Shown here: one piece after another, positions 7,774-18,341 of the stretch
Numbering within the stretch: the stretch's first letter is position 1
How the letters are laid out: each line of letters starts with the position of its first letter
NCBI GenBank assembly: GCA_947494925.1
Contig: CANLWS010000006.1
Coordinates: 310,001-374,000 of the forward strand
Direction of reading: 5' to 3'
Length of the DNA stretch: 64,000 nucleotides
Source: an uncultured Alteromonadaceae bacterium
Lineage (GTDB): Bacteria; Pseudomonadota; Gammaproteobacteria; Enterobacterales; Alteromonadaceae
The notes under the pieces: generated by a model
What the model saw: the letters and a program-made list of their open reading frames with translations, nothing else
What the model was told of the DNA's origin: nothing
Databases searched by the model: none
Position numbers and translations under genes: made by a program

Positions 7774-10377
7774 ATGTCCGACAATCAGTACCAACCACAA
7801 ATAATTGAAAAACAAGTTCAGGAACACTGGGCAAAAAATAAAACCTTTGCTGCTGTTGAAGACCCTGACAAAGAAAAGTTTTACTGTTTGTCGATGTTTC
7901 CCTATCCAAGTGGTCGCCTTCACATGGGTCATGTGAGAAATTATACAATTGGTGATGTGATCAGCCGTTATCAGAGAATGCAGGGCAAAAATGTGCTTCA
8001 ACCTATGGGTTGGGACGCATTTGGCTTACCGGCAGAAAACGCGGCTATCAACAACAATAGTGCGCCTGCAAAATGGACTTACGCCAACATTGATTACATG
8101 AAGGAACAATTGGTTTCTCTTGGATTTGGTTACGATTGGGATCGTGAAATAGCCACCTGTAAAAAAGACTACTACCGCTGGGAGCAATGGTTCTTTACGC
8201 GTTTGTATGAAAAAGGTCTGGTCTACAAAAAAAATGCCACAGTAAACTGGGACCCGGTTGATCATACAGTTCTAGCCAATGAGCAAGTCATTGATGGTCG
8301 TGGTTGGCGGTCTGGTGCGCTGGTTGAACAAAAAGAAATCCCCCAATGGTTTATCAAAATTACCGATTACGCTGAGGAATTGCTCCAGGATCTTGAGCAG
8401 TTGGACGACTGGCCAGATCAGGTTCGCGCGATGCAGAAAAACTGGATTGGTCGCTCTGAAGGCGTTGAAATTACCTTTGAGCTTACTCAGAACTTCGCTG
8501 GTATGGATAGCTTTGACGTGTATACCACACGCCCTGATACATTGCTTGGTGTTACTTACGTAGGGATTGCTGCAACTCACCCAATTGCCTTGGAAGCAGC
8601 CAAAAACAACACAGCCCTCGCTGCATTCGTCGACGAATGTAAAAATACCAAAGTCGCTGAAGCTGATCTGGCTACCATGGAGAAAAAAGGTGTATTTACG
8701 GGGATTTATGCAATCCACCCTATTTCTGCACAGAAAATACCTGTTTGGGTAGCCAACTTTGTACTTATGGATTATGGCTCAGGGGCAGTAATGGCAGTAC
8801 CTGGACATGATCAGCGTGACTGGGAGTTTGCCAGTAAGTATGAGCTGGACATCAAACAAGTTATTCAGCCAGTCGATGGTTCTGAATTGCAGTGTGATAT
8901 CAGTAACGCGGCTTTTACGGAAAAAGGCGTACTAGTAAATTCCGGCCAGTTTGATGGACTGACGTCTGAAGAAGCATTTGATAAAATTTCTATTGAATTG
9001 GAAACTCAGCAAAAAGGTCAACGCAAAGTCAATTATCGACTTCGTGATTGGGGCGTATCCAGACAACGCTATTGGGGGGCGCCTATTCCAATGCTGAGAC
9101 TCGAAAACGGAGAATCTGTTCCAGTCCCAACGTCAGAACTGCCAGTTGAATTACCAGAAGACGTTGTAATGGATGGCGTTACCTCCCCAATCAAAGCAGA
9201 TAAATCCTGGTCACAAACCACCTACCAAGGGCAGGCTGCTGAACGGGAAACTGACACATTTGATACGTTTATGGAATCTTCGTGGTACTACGCAAGATAT
9301 ACCTGTGCGCAGAACCAGGAAGCTATGCTTGAACCTTCTCAAGCCAATTACTGGTTGCCTGTAGACCAATATGTGGGTGGCATCGAGCATGCTATTCTTC
9401 ACCTCTTGTACTCCAGGTTTTTTCACAAGTTGTTACGTGATGAAGGACTGGTGAATTCAGATGAACCCTATAAACGTTTATTGTGCCAAGGGATGGTTCT
9501 GGCTGATTCCTATTTCAGGGAAGACAATAAGGGTAAAAAACATTGGTACTCACCTTCGCAGGTAGTGACAGAAAAAGATGACAAAGGCCGCATCATTAGG
9601 GCTGTTTTAGAAAGCGATGGTTTGCCGGTTGAACACGGTGGCATGACTAAAATGTCCAAATCAAAAAATAACGGTATTGATCCACAAGAAGTTATTAATA
9701 TTTACGGGGCCGACACTATTCGTCTATTTACTATGTTTGCTGCACCACCAGAACAGACGCTGGAGTGGATAGATTCTGGTGTTGAGGGTGCCAATAGATT
9801 CTTAAAAAGAGTTTGGAACCTGGCGCAAACCCATATTGCAGCAGGCTTGCCGTCACCTTTGCTTGTCAATGAGCTTTCAACTGAGCAAAAAACATTACGC
9901 AGAGAAGTTCATAAAACCATTGCTAAAGTGTCCGACGATGTTGGAAGAAGGCAAACCTTTAACACTGCTATTGCCGCTATCATGGAATTATTGAATCGTT
10001 TACTTAAAGCGCCCCAGGACAATGCTCAGGATATTAGTCTGATGCGTGAAGCGGTTAACGCTGTAGTCTTGATGCTTAACCCGATTACACCACATATGTG
10101 TCACGTTCTATGGCAACAATTAGGTAATGAGAGTCCAATTGAAACAGCTGATTGGCCGAGTGCAGATAAAGCTGCGTTGGTAGAAGATGAGAAATTAATT
10201 GTTGTTCAGGTTAATGGCAAAGTTCGCGCGAAAATTACTGTCGCTGCAAATGCATCAGATGACTCAGTGAAAGATATGGCTATAGCGGAGCACAACGTAC
10301 AACAGTTCACCGATGGCAAAACTATTCGCAAAGTCATCTATGTGCCAGGGAAAGTGGTTAATATAGTGGCCAATTAG
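7774..10377 (+). CDS. leuS: Leucyl-tRNA synthetase
   Basis: This 867-residue class I aminoacyl-tRNA synthetase charges tRNA-Leu in the cytoplasm. The HIGH-type motif appears as [15 protein letters not shown] (about 43-57) and the KMSKS loop as [10 protein letters not shown] (about 626-635). The CP1 editing domain contains the conserved [13 protein letters not shown] stretch (about 251-263) and a GTxHPI-like segment. The C-terminal anticodon-binding and tail domains are complete, and the length matches bacterial LeuRS. It begins the leuS-lptE-holA-nadD run, with lptE only 9 nt downstream. Confidence 0.98.
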   Translation: MSDNQYQPQIIEKQVQEHWAKNKTFAAVEDPDKEKFYCLSMFPYPSGRLHMGHVRNYTIGDVISRYQRMQGKNVLQPMGWDAFGLPAENAAINNNSAPAKWTYANIDYMKEQLVSLGFGYDWDREIATCKKDYYRWEQWFFTRLYEKGLVYKKNATVNWDPVDHTVLANEQVIDGRGWRSGALVEQKEIPQWFIKITDYAEELLQDLEQLDDWPDQVRAMQKNWIGRSEGVEITFELTQNFAGMDSFDVYTTRPDTLLGVTYVGIAATHPIALEAAKNNTALAAFVDECKNTKVAEADLATMEKKGVFTGIYAIHPISAQKIPVWVANFVLMDYGSGAVMAVPGHDQRDWEFASKYELDIKQVIQPVDGSELQCDISNAAFTEKGVLVNSGQFDGLTSEEAFDKISIELETQQKGQRKVNYRLRDWGVSRQRYWGAPIPMLRLENGESVPVPTSELPVELPEDVVMDGVTSPIKADKSWSQTTYQGQAAERETDTFDTFMESSWYYARYTCAQNQEAMLEPSQANYWLPVDQYVGGIEHAILHLLYSRFFHKLLRDEGLVNSDEPYKRLLCQGMVLADSYFREDNKGKKHWYSPSQVVTEKDDKGRIIRAVLESDGLPVEHGGMTKMSKSKNNGIDPQEVINIYGADTIRLFTMFAAPPEQTLEWIDSGVEGANRFLKRVWNLAQTHIAAGLPSPLLVNELSTEQKTLRREVHKTIAKVSDDVGRRQTFNTAIAAIMELLNRLLKAPQDNAQDISLMREAVNAVVLMLNPITPHMCHVLWQQLGNESPIETADWPSADKAALVEDEKLIVVQVNGKVRAKITVAANASDDSVKDMAIAEHNVQQFTDGKTIRKVIYVPGKVVNIVAN

Positions 10378-10386
10378 GAAAAGACA

Positions 10387-10899
10387 TTGATCAAGTTCCG
10401 TATTCTTATCTGCGTGTTGTTTACAAGCCTTTTTGTGACATCATGTGGCTTTAAACTTCGCGGTGATCAACAGCTCCCCCAGGGTGTGGATTCTGTCAGA
10501 TTGTCATCAAGCGTAGCTCATATGCCGTTGCAAAGAGAACTTAAGAAACAACTGGTGCTGTTTAAAATTCCTTTTTCCGAAGACGTAGCACCAGTAAGAA
10601 CGCCAGGCACGCTCGATATCAGATTAGAAGGAGATAGTCTGAATAGACGACTCCTTTCGTTATTTGCCACCGGACAGGTAGCTGAATATGAATTGATCTT
10701 AACGGTTACTTACCAGCTCGCTTTCCCTGATAAAGAACCACAGCGATATGAGTTTGAAGTGACCCGTGAGTATCAAGACGATCCTGACGCCATTCTGGCC
10801 AAATCCCGTGAACTTCAACTCGTGTTAACAGAAATGCGCAGACAAGCGTCTGAACGCATTATTCGGCTGCTCGCCAGCCAGGCCAACGGTGTGGGTTAA
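10387..10899 (+). CDS. lptE: LPS-assembly lipoprotein LptE
   Basis: The 170-residue lipoprotein has a signal peptide ending in a lipobox (LFVTSC, Cys20) followed by GFKLRGDQQLP, the hallmark of LptE (formerly RlpB). It plugs the LptD barrel in the outer membrane and helps place lipopolysaccharide in the outer leaflet. It uses a TTG start preceded by AGGAAAAG. Its stop codon overlaps the ATG of holA (TAATG). The position between leuS and holA is conserved in gammaproteobacteria. Confidence 0.94.
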   Translation: MIKFRILICVLFTSLFVTSCGFKLRGDQQLPQGVDSVRLSSSVAHMPLQRELKKQLVLFKIPFSEDVAPVRTPGTLDIRLEGDSLNRRLLSLFATGQVAEYELILTVTYQLAFPDKEPQRYEFEVTREYQDDPDAILAKSRELQLVLTEMRRQASERIIRLLASQANGVG

Positions 10900-11927
10900 T
10901 GCAGGTTTATCCAAACCGATTTTCGGAGCAACTTGGCCGTGGTCTGCAGTCTTTTTATCTGATTTTTGGAGAGGAACCTCAGCAAAAGTTGCACAGTATC
11001 GAATTGATCAGACAGGCCGCTAAAGAAAATGGGTTTGACGAAAGGCAAAGTCTTGTTGTTGATACGCAGTTTGAATGGAACAAATTGCTGGAGGTTACCC
11101 AAACCCTCTCTCTGTTTTCATCCAAGCAATTCATAGAACTGGAACTTCCAACCGGAAAACCTGGCGCCGAAGGAAGCAAAATACTGACTTCTCTCACCGA
11201 ACAACAAAACCCTGACACTCTGATTCTAGTGCACGGCGGCAAAATAGGGAAGGACGTACAGAACACCAAATGGTTTAAGGCGTTGGACAAACTTGGTATC
11301 TACGTCCCCTGCTATCCTCTCGAAGGCAATCCGTTAAATCAATGGGTAATGCAACAGCTAAGGGAGTCAGGTCTGGTTGCCAGCGCCGAAAATAGTAAGT
11401 TGATTTGCGATTATTGTGAAGGCAATATGCTGGCGGCAAAGCAAGAAATAGAAAAACTGGCATTATTATTCCCTGATACCCCACTAACACCTGAGTTGAT
11501 TGAAAAGTCCATAGTCGATCAATCACGCTTCAATGTATTTCAACTGATAGATGTATTGCTTGCGGGAGACGCACAGCGCTCTGTTAAGATGCTGTATCGT
11601 CTGGAAAGTGAAGGGATTGAGCCTAACATTGTCCTTTGGGCGTTGGTACGTGAATGGCAAACATTGCATCAATTGCTTTGTTTACAACAAAGTGGGCAAC
11701 ATCCCAATTGGAATCAATTGAGAATTTGGAAAAATCGACAAAGCCTTTATCAAAAAGCTATGCGACGCCTGGATCTTAGCCAGCTGGTTAAAATTCAAGA
11801 AAAACTTGCAATATTAGATCATGGATTTAAACAATCCGCTGTAATACGGCCCTACATAGAATTGTGTCATCTGTGCCTTATGTTTATTCCCTTCACCCTC
11901 GATGATTTGCCGCTGGACCATGAGTAA
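10899..11927 (+). CDS. holA: DNA polymerase III delta subunit
   Basis: The 342-residue protein is the clamp-loader delta subunit, which opens the beta sliding clamp. It shows the family opening (FSEQLGRGLQSFYLIFGEEPQQK), the FNVFQLIDVLLAGDAQRSVKML segment of domain II and a helical C-terminal collar domain. Length and position between lptE and nadD agree with other gammaproteobacteria. Translation is probably coupled on both sides: its ATG overlaps the lptE stop and its last 8 nt overlap nadD. Confidence 0.95.
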   Translation: MQVYPNRFSEQLGRGLQSFYLIFGEEPQQKLHSIELIRQAAKENGFDERQSLVVDTQFEWNKLLEVTQTLSLFSSKQFIELELPTGKPGAEGSKILTSLTEQQNPDTLILVHGGKIGKDVQNTKWFKALDKLGIYVPCYPLEGNPLNQWVMQQLRESGLVASAENSKLICDYCEGNMLAAKQEIEKLALLFPDTPLTPELIEKSIVDQSRFNVFQLIDVLLAGDAQRSVKMLYRLESEGIEPNIVLWALVREWQTLHQLLCLQQSGQHPNWNQLRIWKNRQSLYQKAMRRLDLSQLVKIQEKLAILDHGFKQSAVIRPYIELCHLCLMFIPFTLDDLPLDHE

Positions 11928-12570
11928 AGTATTGACTAACAAGCTACTTGGCATATTTGGTGGAACCTTTGATCCTATACACAACGGGCACCTTAACCCA
12001 GTGATTGAGGCAGCAAAAGAGATTGGAATAAACCAGGTGATCCTGATCCCTTGTCACATACCTCCCCATAAAGAACAACCCTCAACTGCTCCCAAATTAC
12101 GCTTAAAGATGGTGGAATTAGCGTGTGAACATAACCCATTATTTTCGGTTGATGACAGGGAATTAAAAAAGAACAGTCACTCTTATACTATTGAAACGCT
12201 AAAATCTTTAAGAGCTGATTATCCAGAAAAATCATTGTGTTTTTTTATGGGTAGTGATGCTTTTTCCAAGTTGAACAGCTGGCATAAATGGCGAGAACTA
12301 ATGGATTATGCTCATATTATAGTGTGTCAGCGCGACAGCCGGAACGTAGTTTTATCCGCGGAAATTGAAGGGTTGTTGAAGAAGTTCAGGACTAAAAACA
12401 ACCGTGAGCTACTTGACAAAAATCACGGCTATATCTTTGAGGCTGCTACGTCAGAGTTGGAAGTTTCTTCTACCGATGTAAGAGATAAAATAAAAAGTGG
12501 GGAAACCTGGGCACAGCACGTACCCGAATCTGTTTATAATTTTATTACTACCCATAGACTTTACCAATAG
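11920..12570 (+). CDS. nadD: Nicotinate-mononucleotide adenylyltransferase
   Basis: The 216-residue enzyme adenylates nicotinate mononucleotide to deamido-NAD in NAD synthesis. The nucleotidyltransferase motif FGGTFDPIHNGHL lies near residues 12-24, with FMGSDAF and a late STDVRDKI motif. An upstream in-frame ATG at 11902 would add six residues. I prefer ATG 11920 because it gives the usual NadD N-terminus and the common ATGAGTAA overlap with the end of holA. A perfect 9-bp inverted repeat overlaps its stop codon. Confidence 0.95.
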   Translation: MSKVLTNKLLGIFGGTFDPIHNGHLNPVIEAAKEIGINQVILIPCHIPPHKEQPSTAPKLRLKMVELACEHNPLFSVDDRELKKNSHSYTIETLKSLRADYPEKSLCFFMGSDAFSKLNSWHKWRELMDYAHIIVCQRDSRNVVLSAEIEGLLKKFRTKNNRELLDKNHGYIFEAATSELEVSSTDVRDKIKSGETWAQHVPESVYNFITTHRLYQ

Positions 12571-12578
12571 TAAAGTCT
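12556..12578 (+). other. Perfect hairpin across the nadD stop codon
   Basis: AGACTTTAC (12556-12564) and GTAAAGTCT (12570-12578) form a perfect 9-bp stem with a CAATA loop that includes the TAG stop region. No T-tract follows, so it is more likely an mRNA processing or stability element, or a weak attenuator, between nadD and rsfS than a classical terminator. Confidence 0.5.
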
Positions 12579-12677
12579 GATTGATCTCGTTACTCTGCAA
12601 ATAGCCTCATCGGACGCTATCAGAATGAGAATTGGATCTGTTACACTACTACACGTATCAAAATACAAGGAGATACT

Positions 12678-12995
12678 TTGGATCACGAAAAATTTAAACA
12701 ATTCGTAATCAGTAAAATAGAAGACTTGAAAGCAAGAGATTTAATTGATCTTGATGTAGAAGGCAAATCTACTGTCACTGACACAATGTTAGTCTGTTCT
12801 GGGAATTCGAAGAGACATGTGGTGTCTATAGCTGAAAACGTCATCGTTGAGTGCAAAAAACTAGGACACGCGCCTCTTAGTATTGAAGGACAGGACAGCG
12901 GTGAATGGGTGCTGGTAGATTTAGGCGATATCATTGTGCACGTCATGCAAGATGAAGCCCGAGATTTCTACCAGTTAGAAAAGTTATGGGGCTAA
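12678..12995 (+). CDS. rsfS: Ribosomal silencing factor RsfS
   Basis: The 105-residue protein binds ribosomal protein L14 and blocks subunit joining during starvation. The family core is clear: DLDVEGKSTVTDTMLVCSGNSKRHV, the EGQDSGEWVLVDLGDIIVHVM stretch and the C-terminal FYQLEKLWG. It starts with TTG, preceded by a strong AAGGAGAT ribosome-binding site; no in-frame ATG is placed well. It precedes rlmH by 12 nt, the conserved order. Confidence 0.96.
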   Translation: MDHEKFKQFVISKIEDLKARDLIDLDVEGKSTVTDTMLVCSGNSKRHVVSIAENVIVECKKLGHAPLSIEGQDSGEWVLVDLGDIIVHVMQDEARDFYQLEKLWG

Positions 12996-13007
12996 ATTAA
13001 ACCATCT

Positions 13008-13478
13008 ATGCGTATTCAGCTGATTGCAGTGGGCACAAAAATGCCCGGTTGGGTGGAACAAGGGTATCAGGAATTCGCGCGACGATTCCCTGCAGATATG
13101 CCATTACACCTCAACGAAATACCCGCGGGTAAGCGTGGAAAGAATGCGGATATTAAACGAATACTGAAAAAAGAAGGGGAACTCACCCTTTCCGCTATTC
13201 CAAAAGGCAATCGGATTATTAGTCTTGAAGTGAACGGTCAGAACTGGGATACACCGAAATTAGCTCAGCAAATGCATGCCTGGAAAATGGATGGCCGGGA
13301 TGTCAGCTTATTGATTGGAGGCCCCGAGGGGCTGGCGCCCGAATGCATTAGTGTTGCAGAACAAAAATGGTCCTTATCCGCACTGACACTGCCCCACCCC
13401 TTGGTCAGAATACTGGTGGCAGAAAGCCTATATCGAGCTTGGTCCGTTAATCAAAACCACCCCTACCATAGGGAATAA
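13008..13478 (+). CDS. rlmH: 23S rRNA pseudouridine-1915 N3-methyltransferase
   Basis: The 156-residue SPOUT-class methyltransferase methylates pseudouridine 1915 in helix 69 of 23S rRNA. Characteristic segments are [16 protein letters not shown], the SAM-binding knot [12 protein letters not shown], and [20 protein letters not shown] with the closing HPYHRE. Length equals the E. coli enzyme. It lies directly between rsfS and mrdA, whose start is 1 nt after its stop. Confidence 0.97.
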   Translation: MRIQLIAVGTKMPGWVEQGYQEFARRFPADMPLHLNEIPAGKRGKNADIKRILKKEGELTLSAIPKGNRIISLEVNGQNWDTPKLAQQMHAWKMDGRDVSLLIGGPEGLAPECISVAEQKWSLSALTLPHPLVRILVAESLYRAWSVNQNHPYHRE

Positions 13479-13479
13479 G

Positions 13480-15393
13480 ATGGCCAAAAACAGAGTTACC
13501 ATCAAGGACCATACTGCTGAAGCAAACTTATTTGCGCGACGTACAGTTATCGCATTACTGGTAGTTGGGCTGATGCTGGTGATGATTGTGAGTAATCTCT
13601 ACTACCTGCAGGTTACACGCTTTGAGGCGTATCAAACCCGCTCCAACGGAAATCGAATAAAAGTCCTGCCAGTCGCACCCAATCGAGGTCTTATTTATGA
13701 CCGAAATGGCGTACTCTTAGCTGAAAACAAACCAGTTTTTGCCCTGGAGGTCATTCCTGAGGAAGTGGAAGATCTGGAAAACACCCTGATTGAACTTGGA
13801 CAATTGCTTTATATCGATGACGAAGAGATAGCAGATTTTAAACAGGAATTAAAAAGACAACGACGCTTTAAACCTGTCGCGCTGCGAAATCGACTCAATG
13901 TGCAGGAAGTGGCCATTTTTTCTGCCAACCAACACAAGTTTCCCGGTGTCACTGTAGAAGCTAGATTAGCACGGCACTATCCCTATCAGGCTGCTCTCAC
14001 ACATATGCTTGGCTATGTGGCAAGAATCAACAAAAAAGACTTACAGAAATTGTCCGAAGGCGGACTTGATGCAAATTATGCTGCCACCCATTTTATAGGC
14101 AAGCTGGGGGTCGAAAAGTATCATGAAGAATTGTTGCACGGTCAGGTGGGTTATCAGGAAGTTGAAGTAAACAGTCAGGGAAGAATAATAAGAACACTTA
14201 ACTTCGAACCACCTATTCCAGGTCAGGATCTGGTCCTGAATATTGACGTTAATATGCAATTGGAAGCCCAAAAAGTACTTGAAGACAGACGCGGCTCTAT
14301 TGTAGTTCTCGACCCAAACAACGGGGGTGTCATTGCCCTTTATAGCAACCCGAGCTATGACCCGAATTTGTTTGTTCATGGGATAAGCTCCAAAAACTAT
14401 CGAGGACTTCTTGAATCTACTGACCGGCCATTAATCAACCGAGCTACCCAAGGACAATACCCACCTGCCTCGACCGTCAAACCACATTTAGCCCTGGTTG
14501 GTTTAGAAGAGGAAATAATCACCCCCGAATTTAAAATGTACGACCGAGGCCGGTATCAACTTAAAAATGTCAGTCATATCTGGCGCGATTGGAACCCATG
14601 GGGTCATGGCTGGGTTAATGTCACCAGTGCAATCGAGCAATCTTGCGATACCTTTTTCTGGGATATGGCGTACCGCCTGGGGATAGATCGTATAAGTGAA
14701 AGTATGGGTGAATTTGGCTTCGGTGAGTATACTGGCATCGATTTATATGAAGAGTCGGATGGTATTCTTCCTTCTCGCGGGCTGAAACGGGCTCGGGAAA
14801 ACCAGCCTTGGTACATAGGTGACACAATTTCAGTAGGCATTGGCCAAGGCTACTGGACCGCAACACCACTGCAATTGGTTCAGTCAGTCACAACACTGAT
14901 TAATAAAGGAACGCGCTACGTTCCTCAAATTAAGCGTGGAAAGTGGAATTCTGGCGATGTTGTACTTGAACCAGCCAAAGAGCTCAGGCCTATCGCAATG
15001 CAAAATGAAGCTAACTGGGATGTCGTTCTGGATGCAATGTACGGTACCGTCAATCGTGAAAAAGGTGGTGCGAGGGACGCATTTAAGGGCGCAAAGTATT
15101 TGTCTGCAGGAAAAACCGGCACTGCCCAATTGGTCAGTATTGCCCAGGACGCAAAGTACGATGCTGACAGTCTAGCCGAACATTTACGTGACAATGCTAT
15201 GTATGTAGGGTACGCCCCTTATGACGCGCCGGAGATAGCTATTGCTGTTGCATTGGAAAATGCAGGTGGTGGCGGAAAAAATGCAGCCCCGATCGCGCGA
15301 CAGATGATGGATTACTTTTTTAAAGACCGCACGGATCTGGTGAGCATTCCTCCTGAACAGGAACAAGATGATTCCGAAGAAGAATTAAATTAG
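13480..15393 (+). CDS. mrdA: Penicillin-binding protein 2 (peptidoglycan transpeptidase of the elongasome)
   Basis: The 637-residue class B PBP has a short cytoplasmic N-terminus, one transmembrane helix (about 21-43), a dimerisation/pedestal domain and a transpeptidase domain. The active-site SxxK motif is STVK (S331, K334), and KTG is at 545-547. SCD appears in the AIEQSCDTFFW segment. It crosslinks peptidoglycan during lateral growth together with RodA, encoded 1 nt downstream, and is the mecillinam target in E. coli. The C-terminus is acidic. Confidence 0.97.
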   Translation: MAKNRVTIKDHTAEANLFARRTVIALLVVGLMLVMIVSNLYYLQVTRFEAYQTRSNGNRIKVLPVAPNRGLIYDRNGVLLAENKPVFALEVIPEEVEDLENTLIELGQLLYIDDEEIADFKQELKRQRRFKPVALRNRLNVQEVAIFSANQHKFPGVTVEARLARHYPYQAALTHMLGYVARINKKDLQKLSEGGLDANYAATHFIGKLGVEKYHEELLHGQVGYQEVEVNSQGRIIRTLNFEPPIPGQDLVLNIDVNMQLEAQKVLEDRRGSIVVLDPNNGGVIALYSNPSYDPNLFVHGISSKNYRGLLESTDRPLINRATQGQYPPASTVKPHLALVGLEEEIITPEFKMYDRGRYQLKNVSHIWRDWNPWGHGWVNVTSAIEQSCDTFFWDMAYRLGIDRISESMGEFGFGEYTGIDLYEESDGILPSRGLKRARENQPWYIGDTISVGIGQGYWTATPLQLVQSVTTLINKGTRYVPQIKRGKWNSGDVVLEPAKELRPIAMQNEANWDVVLDAMYGTVNREKGGARDAFKGAKYLSAGKTGTAQLVSIAQDAKYDADSLAEHLRDNAMYVGYAPYDAPEIAIAVALENAGGGGKNAAPIARQMMDYFFKDRTDLVSIPPEQEQDDSEEELN

Positions 15394-15394
15394 T

Positions 15395-16513
15395 ATGCTC
15401 AGAACCAAAATCGATCCCAATAAACAAAGCATTTTCAGCAGAGTTCATATAGATGGCCCACTTTTGCTGGGACTACTGGTTCTGATGAGTGTTGGCCTGG
15501 TGACTATATACGCTGCGGGTGGGCAGGATTGGGGCCTGATCCAGCGTCAGGTTGTTCGACTCGGTGTTGCGTTAACTGTTATGTTCGCGCTCGCTCAGGT
15601 ACCACCACTGGCCTATAAACGCTTATCCATTTATTTTTATATTATCGGCGTACTCATGCTGGTAGGTGTTCTGTTTTTTGGCGTTATGGGTAAAGGCGCC
15701 CAGCGCTGGTTGGATTTAGGCTTTGTGCGTTTTCAGCCTTCTGAAATAATGAAACTGGCTGTTCCCATGATGATTGCCTGGTATATCAGCCGTTTTAACT
15801 TACCACCACGAAATATCCCCGTGTTAATAGGGTTTCTCCTGGTTGGGATCCCCACCCTCCTTATCGCAAAACAACCTGACCTTGGCACCTCTTTGTTGAT
15901 CGCAAGCTCTGGAGTTTTTGCATTGTTCCTGGCCGGGATGGCCTGGCGACTCATTGTATTTATCGCGCTGGCAGGCTCAGCATTTGCACCAATAATGTGG
16001 TTTTTCCTGATGAAGGAATATCAAAAGCAACGGGTGCTGACCTTTCTGAATCCTGAAAGTGATCCACTTGGGTCTGGATACCATATCATTCAATCAAAAA
16101 TTGCCATTGGTTCAGGCGGCGTTGAGGGGAAAGGTTGGCTGCAAGGTACGCAATCTCAACTAGAATTTTTACCCGAACGGCACACAGATTTCATTTTTGC
16201 TGTGTTTAGTGAAGAATTTGGCTTGTTTGGAGTCATTGGTTTACTGGCAATTTATGCGTTTATTGTCATTCGCGGCATGCTGATTGCGATGAGAGCGCAG
16301 GAAGGTTACACAAAACTACTGGCAGGCAGCATTACCTTGACATTTTTTGTCTATGTATTCGTCAACATGGGGATGGTATCAGGACTATTACCTGTGGTGG
16401 GTGTGCCTCTTCCCCTGATCAGTTACGGTGGAACTTCCATGGTGACATTGTTAGCAGGATTTGGCATTCTTATGTCTATAAGTACTCAAAAACGCCTTTT
16501 ATCCAGGCAATAA
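15395..16513 (+). CDS. mrdB: RodA peptidoglycan glycosyltransferase (SEDS family)
   Basis: The 372-residue polytopic membrane protein has about ten transmembrane helices and SEDS-family signatures: GAQRWLDLGFVRFQPSEIMKL, AKQPDLGTSLLI, the ERHTDFIFAVFSEEFGLFG loop, and GVPLPLISYGGTSM. RodA polymerises glycan strands with PBP2 in the rod complex. It is immediately downstream of mrdA and upstream of mltB, as expected. Confidence 0.97.
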   Translation: MLRTKIDPNKQSIFSRVHIDGPLLLGLLVLMSVGLVTIYAAGGQDWGLIQRQVVRLGVALTVMFALAQVPPLAYKRLSIYFYIIGVLMLVGVLFFGVMGKGAQRWLDLGFVRFQPSEIMKLAVPMMIAWYISRFNLPPRNIPVLIGFLLVGIPTLLIAKQPDLGTSLLIASSGVFALFLAGMAWRLIVFIALAGSAFAPIMWFFLMKEYQKQRVLTFLNPESDPLGSGYHIIQSKIAIGSGGVEGKGWLQGTQSQLEFLPERHTDFIFAVFSEEFGLFGVIGLLAIYAFIVIRGMLIAMRAQEGYTKLLAGSITLTFFVYVFVNMGMVSGLLPVVGVPLPLISYGGTSMVTLLAGFGILMSISTQKRLLSRQ

Positions 16514-16566
16514 TAAAAATAATTCCACAAAATTGATGTTCAATTTGAATCGTCAGCGGAGTCAAA

Positions 16567-17544
16567 ATGCGTGCGCTAATTTCCAGCTTTATATGCGCTG
16601 GAACGTTAATATTTTCCCTTTCTGTTGTAGCTCAGCAGGAAATAGAACAATTTGCTCAGCAGGTTTCCGAAAAATACGGCATTAGTAGTGATGCCATCAT
16701 TGAAACTCTTAGCATTCTGGAAAAAAATCAAGCCATAATTGATGCTATAAGTTCGCCTTGGGAAGCAAAACCCTGGCATCAGTACTACCCACTATTTTTG
16801 ACCGAAAAACGTCTGGAAAAAGGCTTGGTATTCTGGCAACAACATGCCGATGTACTTAAACGTGCTGAATCAGAAACCGGCGTACCAGCAGAAATAATCG
16901 TTGCCATTTTAGGTATCGAATCATTTTACGGCACCTACACAGGTAAATACCCTGTTCTTGAATCACTGTACACCTTGGGTTTTCATTACCCCCCCAGACA
17001 AACCTTTTTCAGAAAAGAGCTGGGCGAATTTTTTGCATTGGTTCAGGAAGAAAATTTTGCTTTGAAAGAGGTTAAAGGCTCTTATGCTGGCGCTATGGGT
17101 TGGGGCCAGTTTATACCGTCGAGTTATCGTTATTATGCAGTGGATTTCGACAATGACGGTGTGAGAGATCTGCTGTCGAACCCTGTTGATGCGATCGGCA
17201 GTGTTGCCAACTACTTCAAAAAGCACGGTTGGTTAGCTAATCAGGGTGTCGCTTTTCAGGTAAAAATGAGGAAAGCTCCCTTAGGTGAAATTCTTAACAA
17301 GAATCGACGATTCAGCCACTCCTGGGAAGAATTGGTGTCTGCAGGAGCTGTCCCCGAGCAAGAACAAAATACTGACACTCTCGGACCAGTTAAGTTATAT
17401 GCGTTTCAGCAACCCGATAAAAAAGAGTATTGGGTCGGGCAGAAAAACTTTTATGTCATTACACGATATAACCATAGCCCATTGTATGCCATGGTGGTCT
17501 ATCAGTTTAGTCAGCAATTGAAGAAAGCCAGAGTCTCACAATGA
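16567..17544 (+). CDS. mltB: Lytic murein transglycosylase B
   Basis: The 325-residue protein has a cleavable signal peptide (about 1-22, ending VVAQ) and the MltB catalytic domain. The catalytic glutamate is E118 in AILGIESFYGTYTG. The GSYAGAMGWGQFIPSSYR and FDNDGVRDLLSNPVDAIGSVANYF segments also fit. It cleaves peptidoglycan to 1,6-anhydromuropeptides in the periplasm. No lipobox cysteine is seen, so it may be soluble rather than lipid-anchored as in E. coli. The last 4 nt overlap rlpA. Confidence 0.95.
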   Translation: MRALISSFICAGTLIFSLSVVAQQEIEQFAQQVSEKYGISSDAIIETLSILEKNQAIIDAISSPWEAKPWHQYYPLFLTEKRLEKGLVFWQQHADVLKRAESETGVPAEIIVAILGIESFYGTYTGKYPVLESLYTLGFHYPPRQTFFRKELGEFFALVQEENFALKEVKGSYAGAMGWGQFIPSSYRYYAVDFDNDGVRDLLSNPVDAIGSVANYFKKHGWLANQGVAFQVKMRKAPLGEILNKNRRFSHSWEELVSAGAVPEQEQNTDTLGPVKLYAFQQPDKKEYWVGQKNFYVITRYNHSPLYAMVVYQFSQQLKKARVSQ

Positions 17545-18341
17545 AGCTTGTTTGCGTCCTCATTTTAGCGCTGATTCTAAGTGCTTGCGCACCTAGCGGG
17601 CGTTATAGCCAACAGCGGGATTCAAAGCCTGACGCAATAAGTGCTCACATTGATTTTAAAGACGTGGTGCCAGTCTACGAACCTTATCGGGAAGCAACGT
17701 TACGACCCTATACAGTACTTGGAAAACGTTACTTTCCCCTTACCGATTCTAAAGGTTATTCAGAGCAAGGTGTTGCCTCCTGGTATGGTCAAAAGTTCCA
17801 TGGGCACTTAACGGCCAATGGTGAAACATATGATATGTTCAAGATGTCCGCTGCGCACAAAACCTTGCCATTGCCCTCTTTTGTAAGAGTGACTAACCTG
17901 GCCAATGGTCGTCAAGCAATTGTGCGGGTCAATGACCGTGGTCCTTTTCATCAAAATCGGATTATAGACTTGTCCTATGCTGCTGCAATGAAATTGGACG
18001 TTATAAGTACAGGAACAGCAAAGGTTAAGGTCGATATTATACATATTGACGAAAACGGAACTAAATCGGTGGGTGTGCATCAGCCCATAGAACCTCTCCC
18101 AGCTGATTACGAAAAAGCTCTGTTTATCCAGGTTGCTGCATTTAAGAACAAGCAGAAAGCTAAAGAGCTGGCATCCGGCCTTTCTACTCTCTATCAGATC
18201 CCGAGTTTAACACCGAGCGATGGTAAGATTTATCGGTTACGTCTTGGTCCGCTAAAAAGTGAGCAAGAGGCCAAAGACCTTTTGGGAGAATTAAAAAAAG
18301 ATGGTTATGCAAATGCTTATAAATTGTACGAAGCACCATAA
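17541..18341 (+). CDS. rlpA: RlpA septal-ring lipoprotein with SPOR domain
   Basis: The 266-residue lipoprotein has a lipobox (LILSACAPSG, Cys16). A double-psi beta-barrel domain follows at about 75-165 (GVASWYGQKFHGHLTANGETYD; RVNDRGPFHQNRIIDLSYAAA). A C-terminal SPOR domain (about 190-264, FIQVAAFKNKQKAKEL) binds denuded septal glycan. In Pseudomonas RlpA is a lytic transglycosylase acting on such strands; the histidine and aspartate of that site are visible here. It overlaps mltB by 4 nt. Confidence 0.95.
   Translation: MKLVCVLILALILSACAPSGRYSQQRDSKPDAISAHIDFKDVVPVYEPYREATLRPYTVLGKRYFPLTDSKGYSEQGVASWYGQKFHGHLTANGETYDMFKMSAAHKTLPLPSFVRVTNLANGRQAIVRVNDRGPFHQNRIIDLSYAAAMKLDVISTGTAKVKVDIIHIDENGTKSVGVHQPIEPLPADYEKALFIQVAAFKNKQKAKELASGLSTLYQIPSLTPSDGKIYRLRLGPLKSEQEAKDLLGELKKDGYANAYKLYEAP

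Noticed and set aside
8272-8718. Open frame of 148 codons opposite leuS
   Set aside because: It lies wholly within the leuS editing domain coding region and lacks any gene signals.
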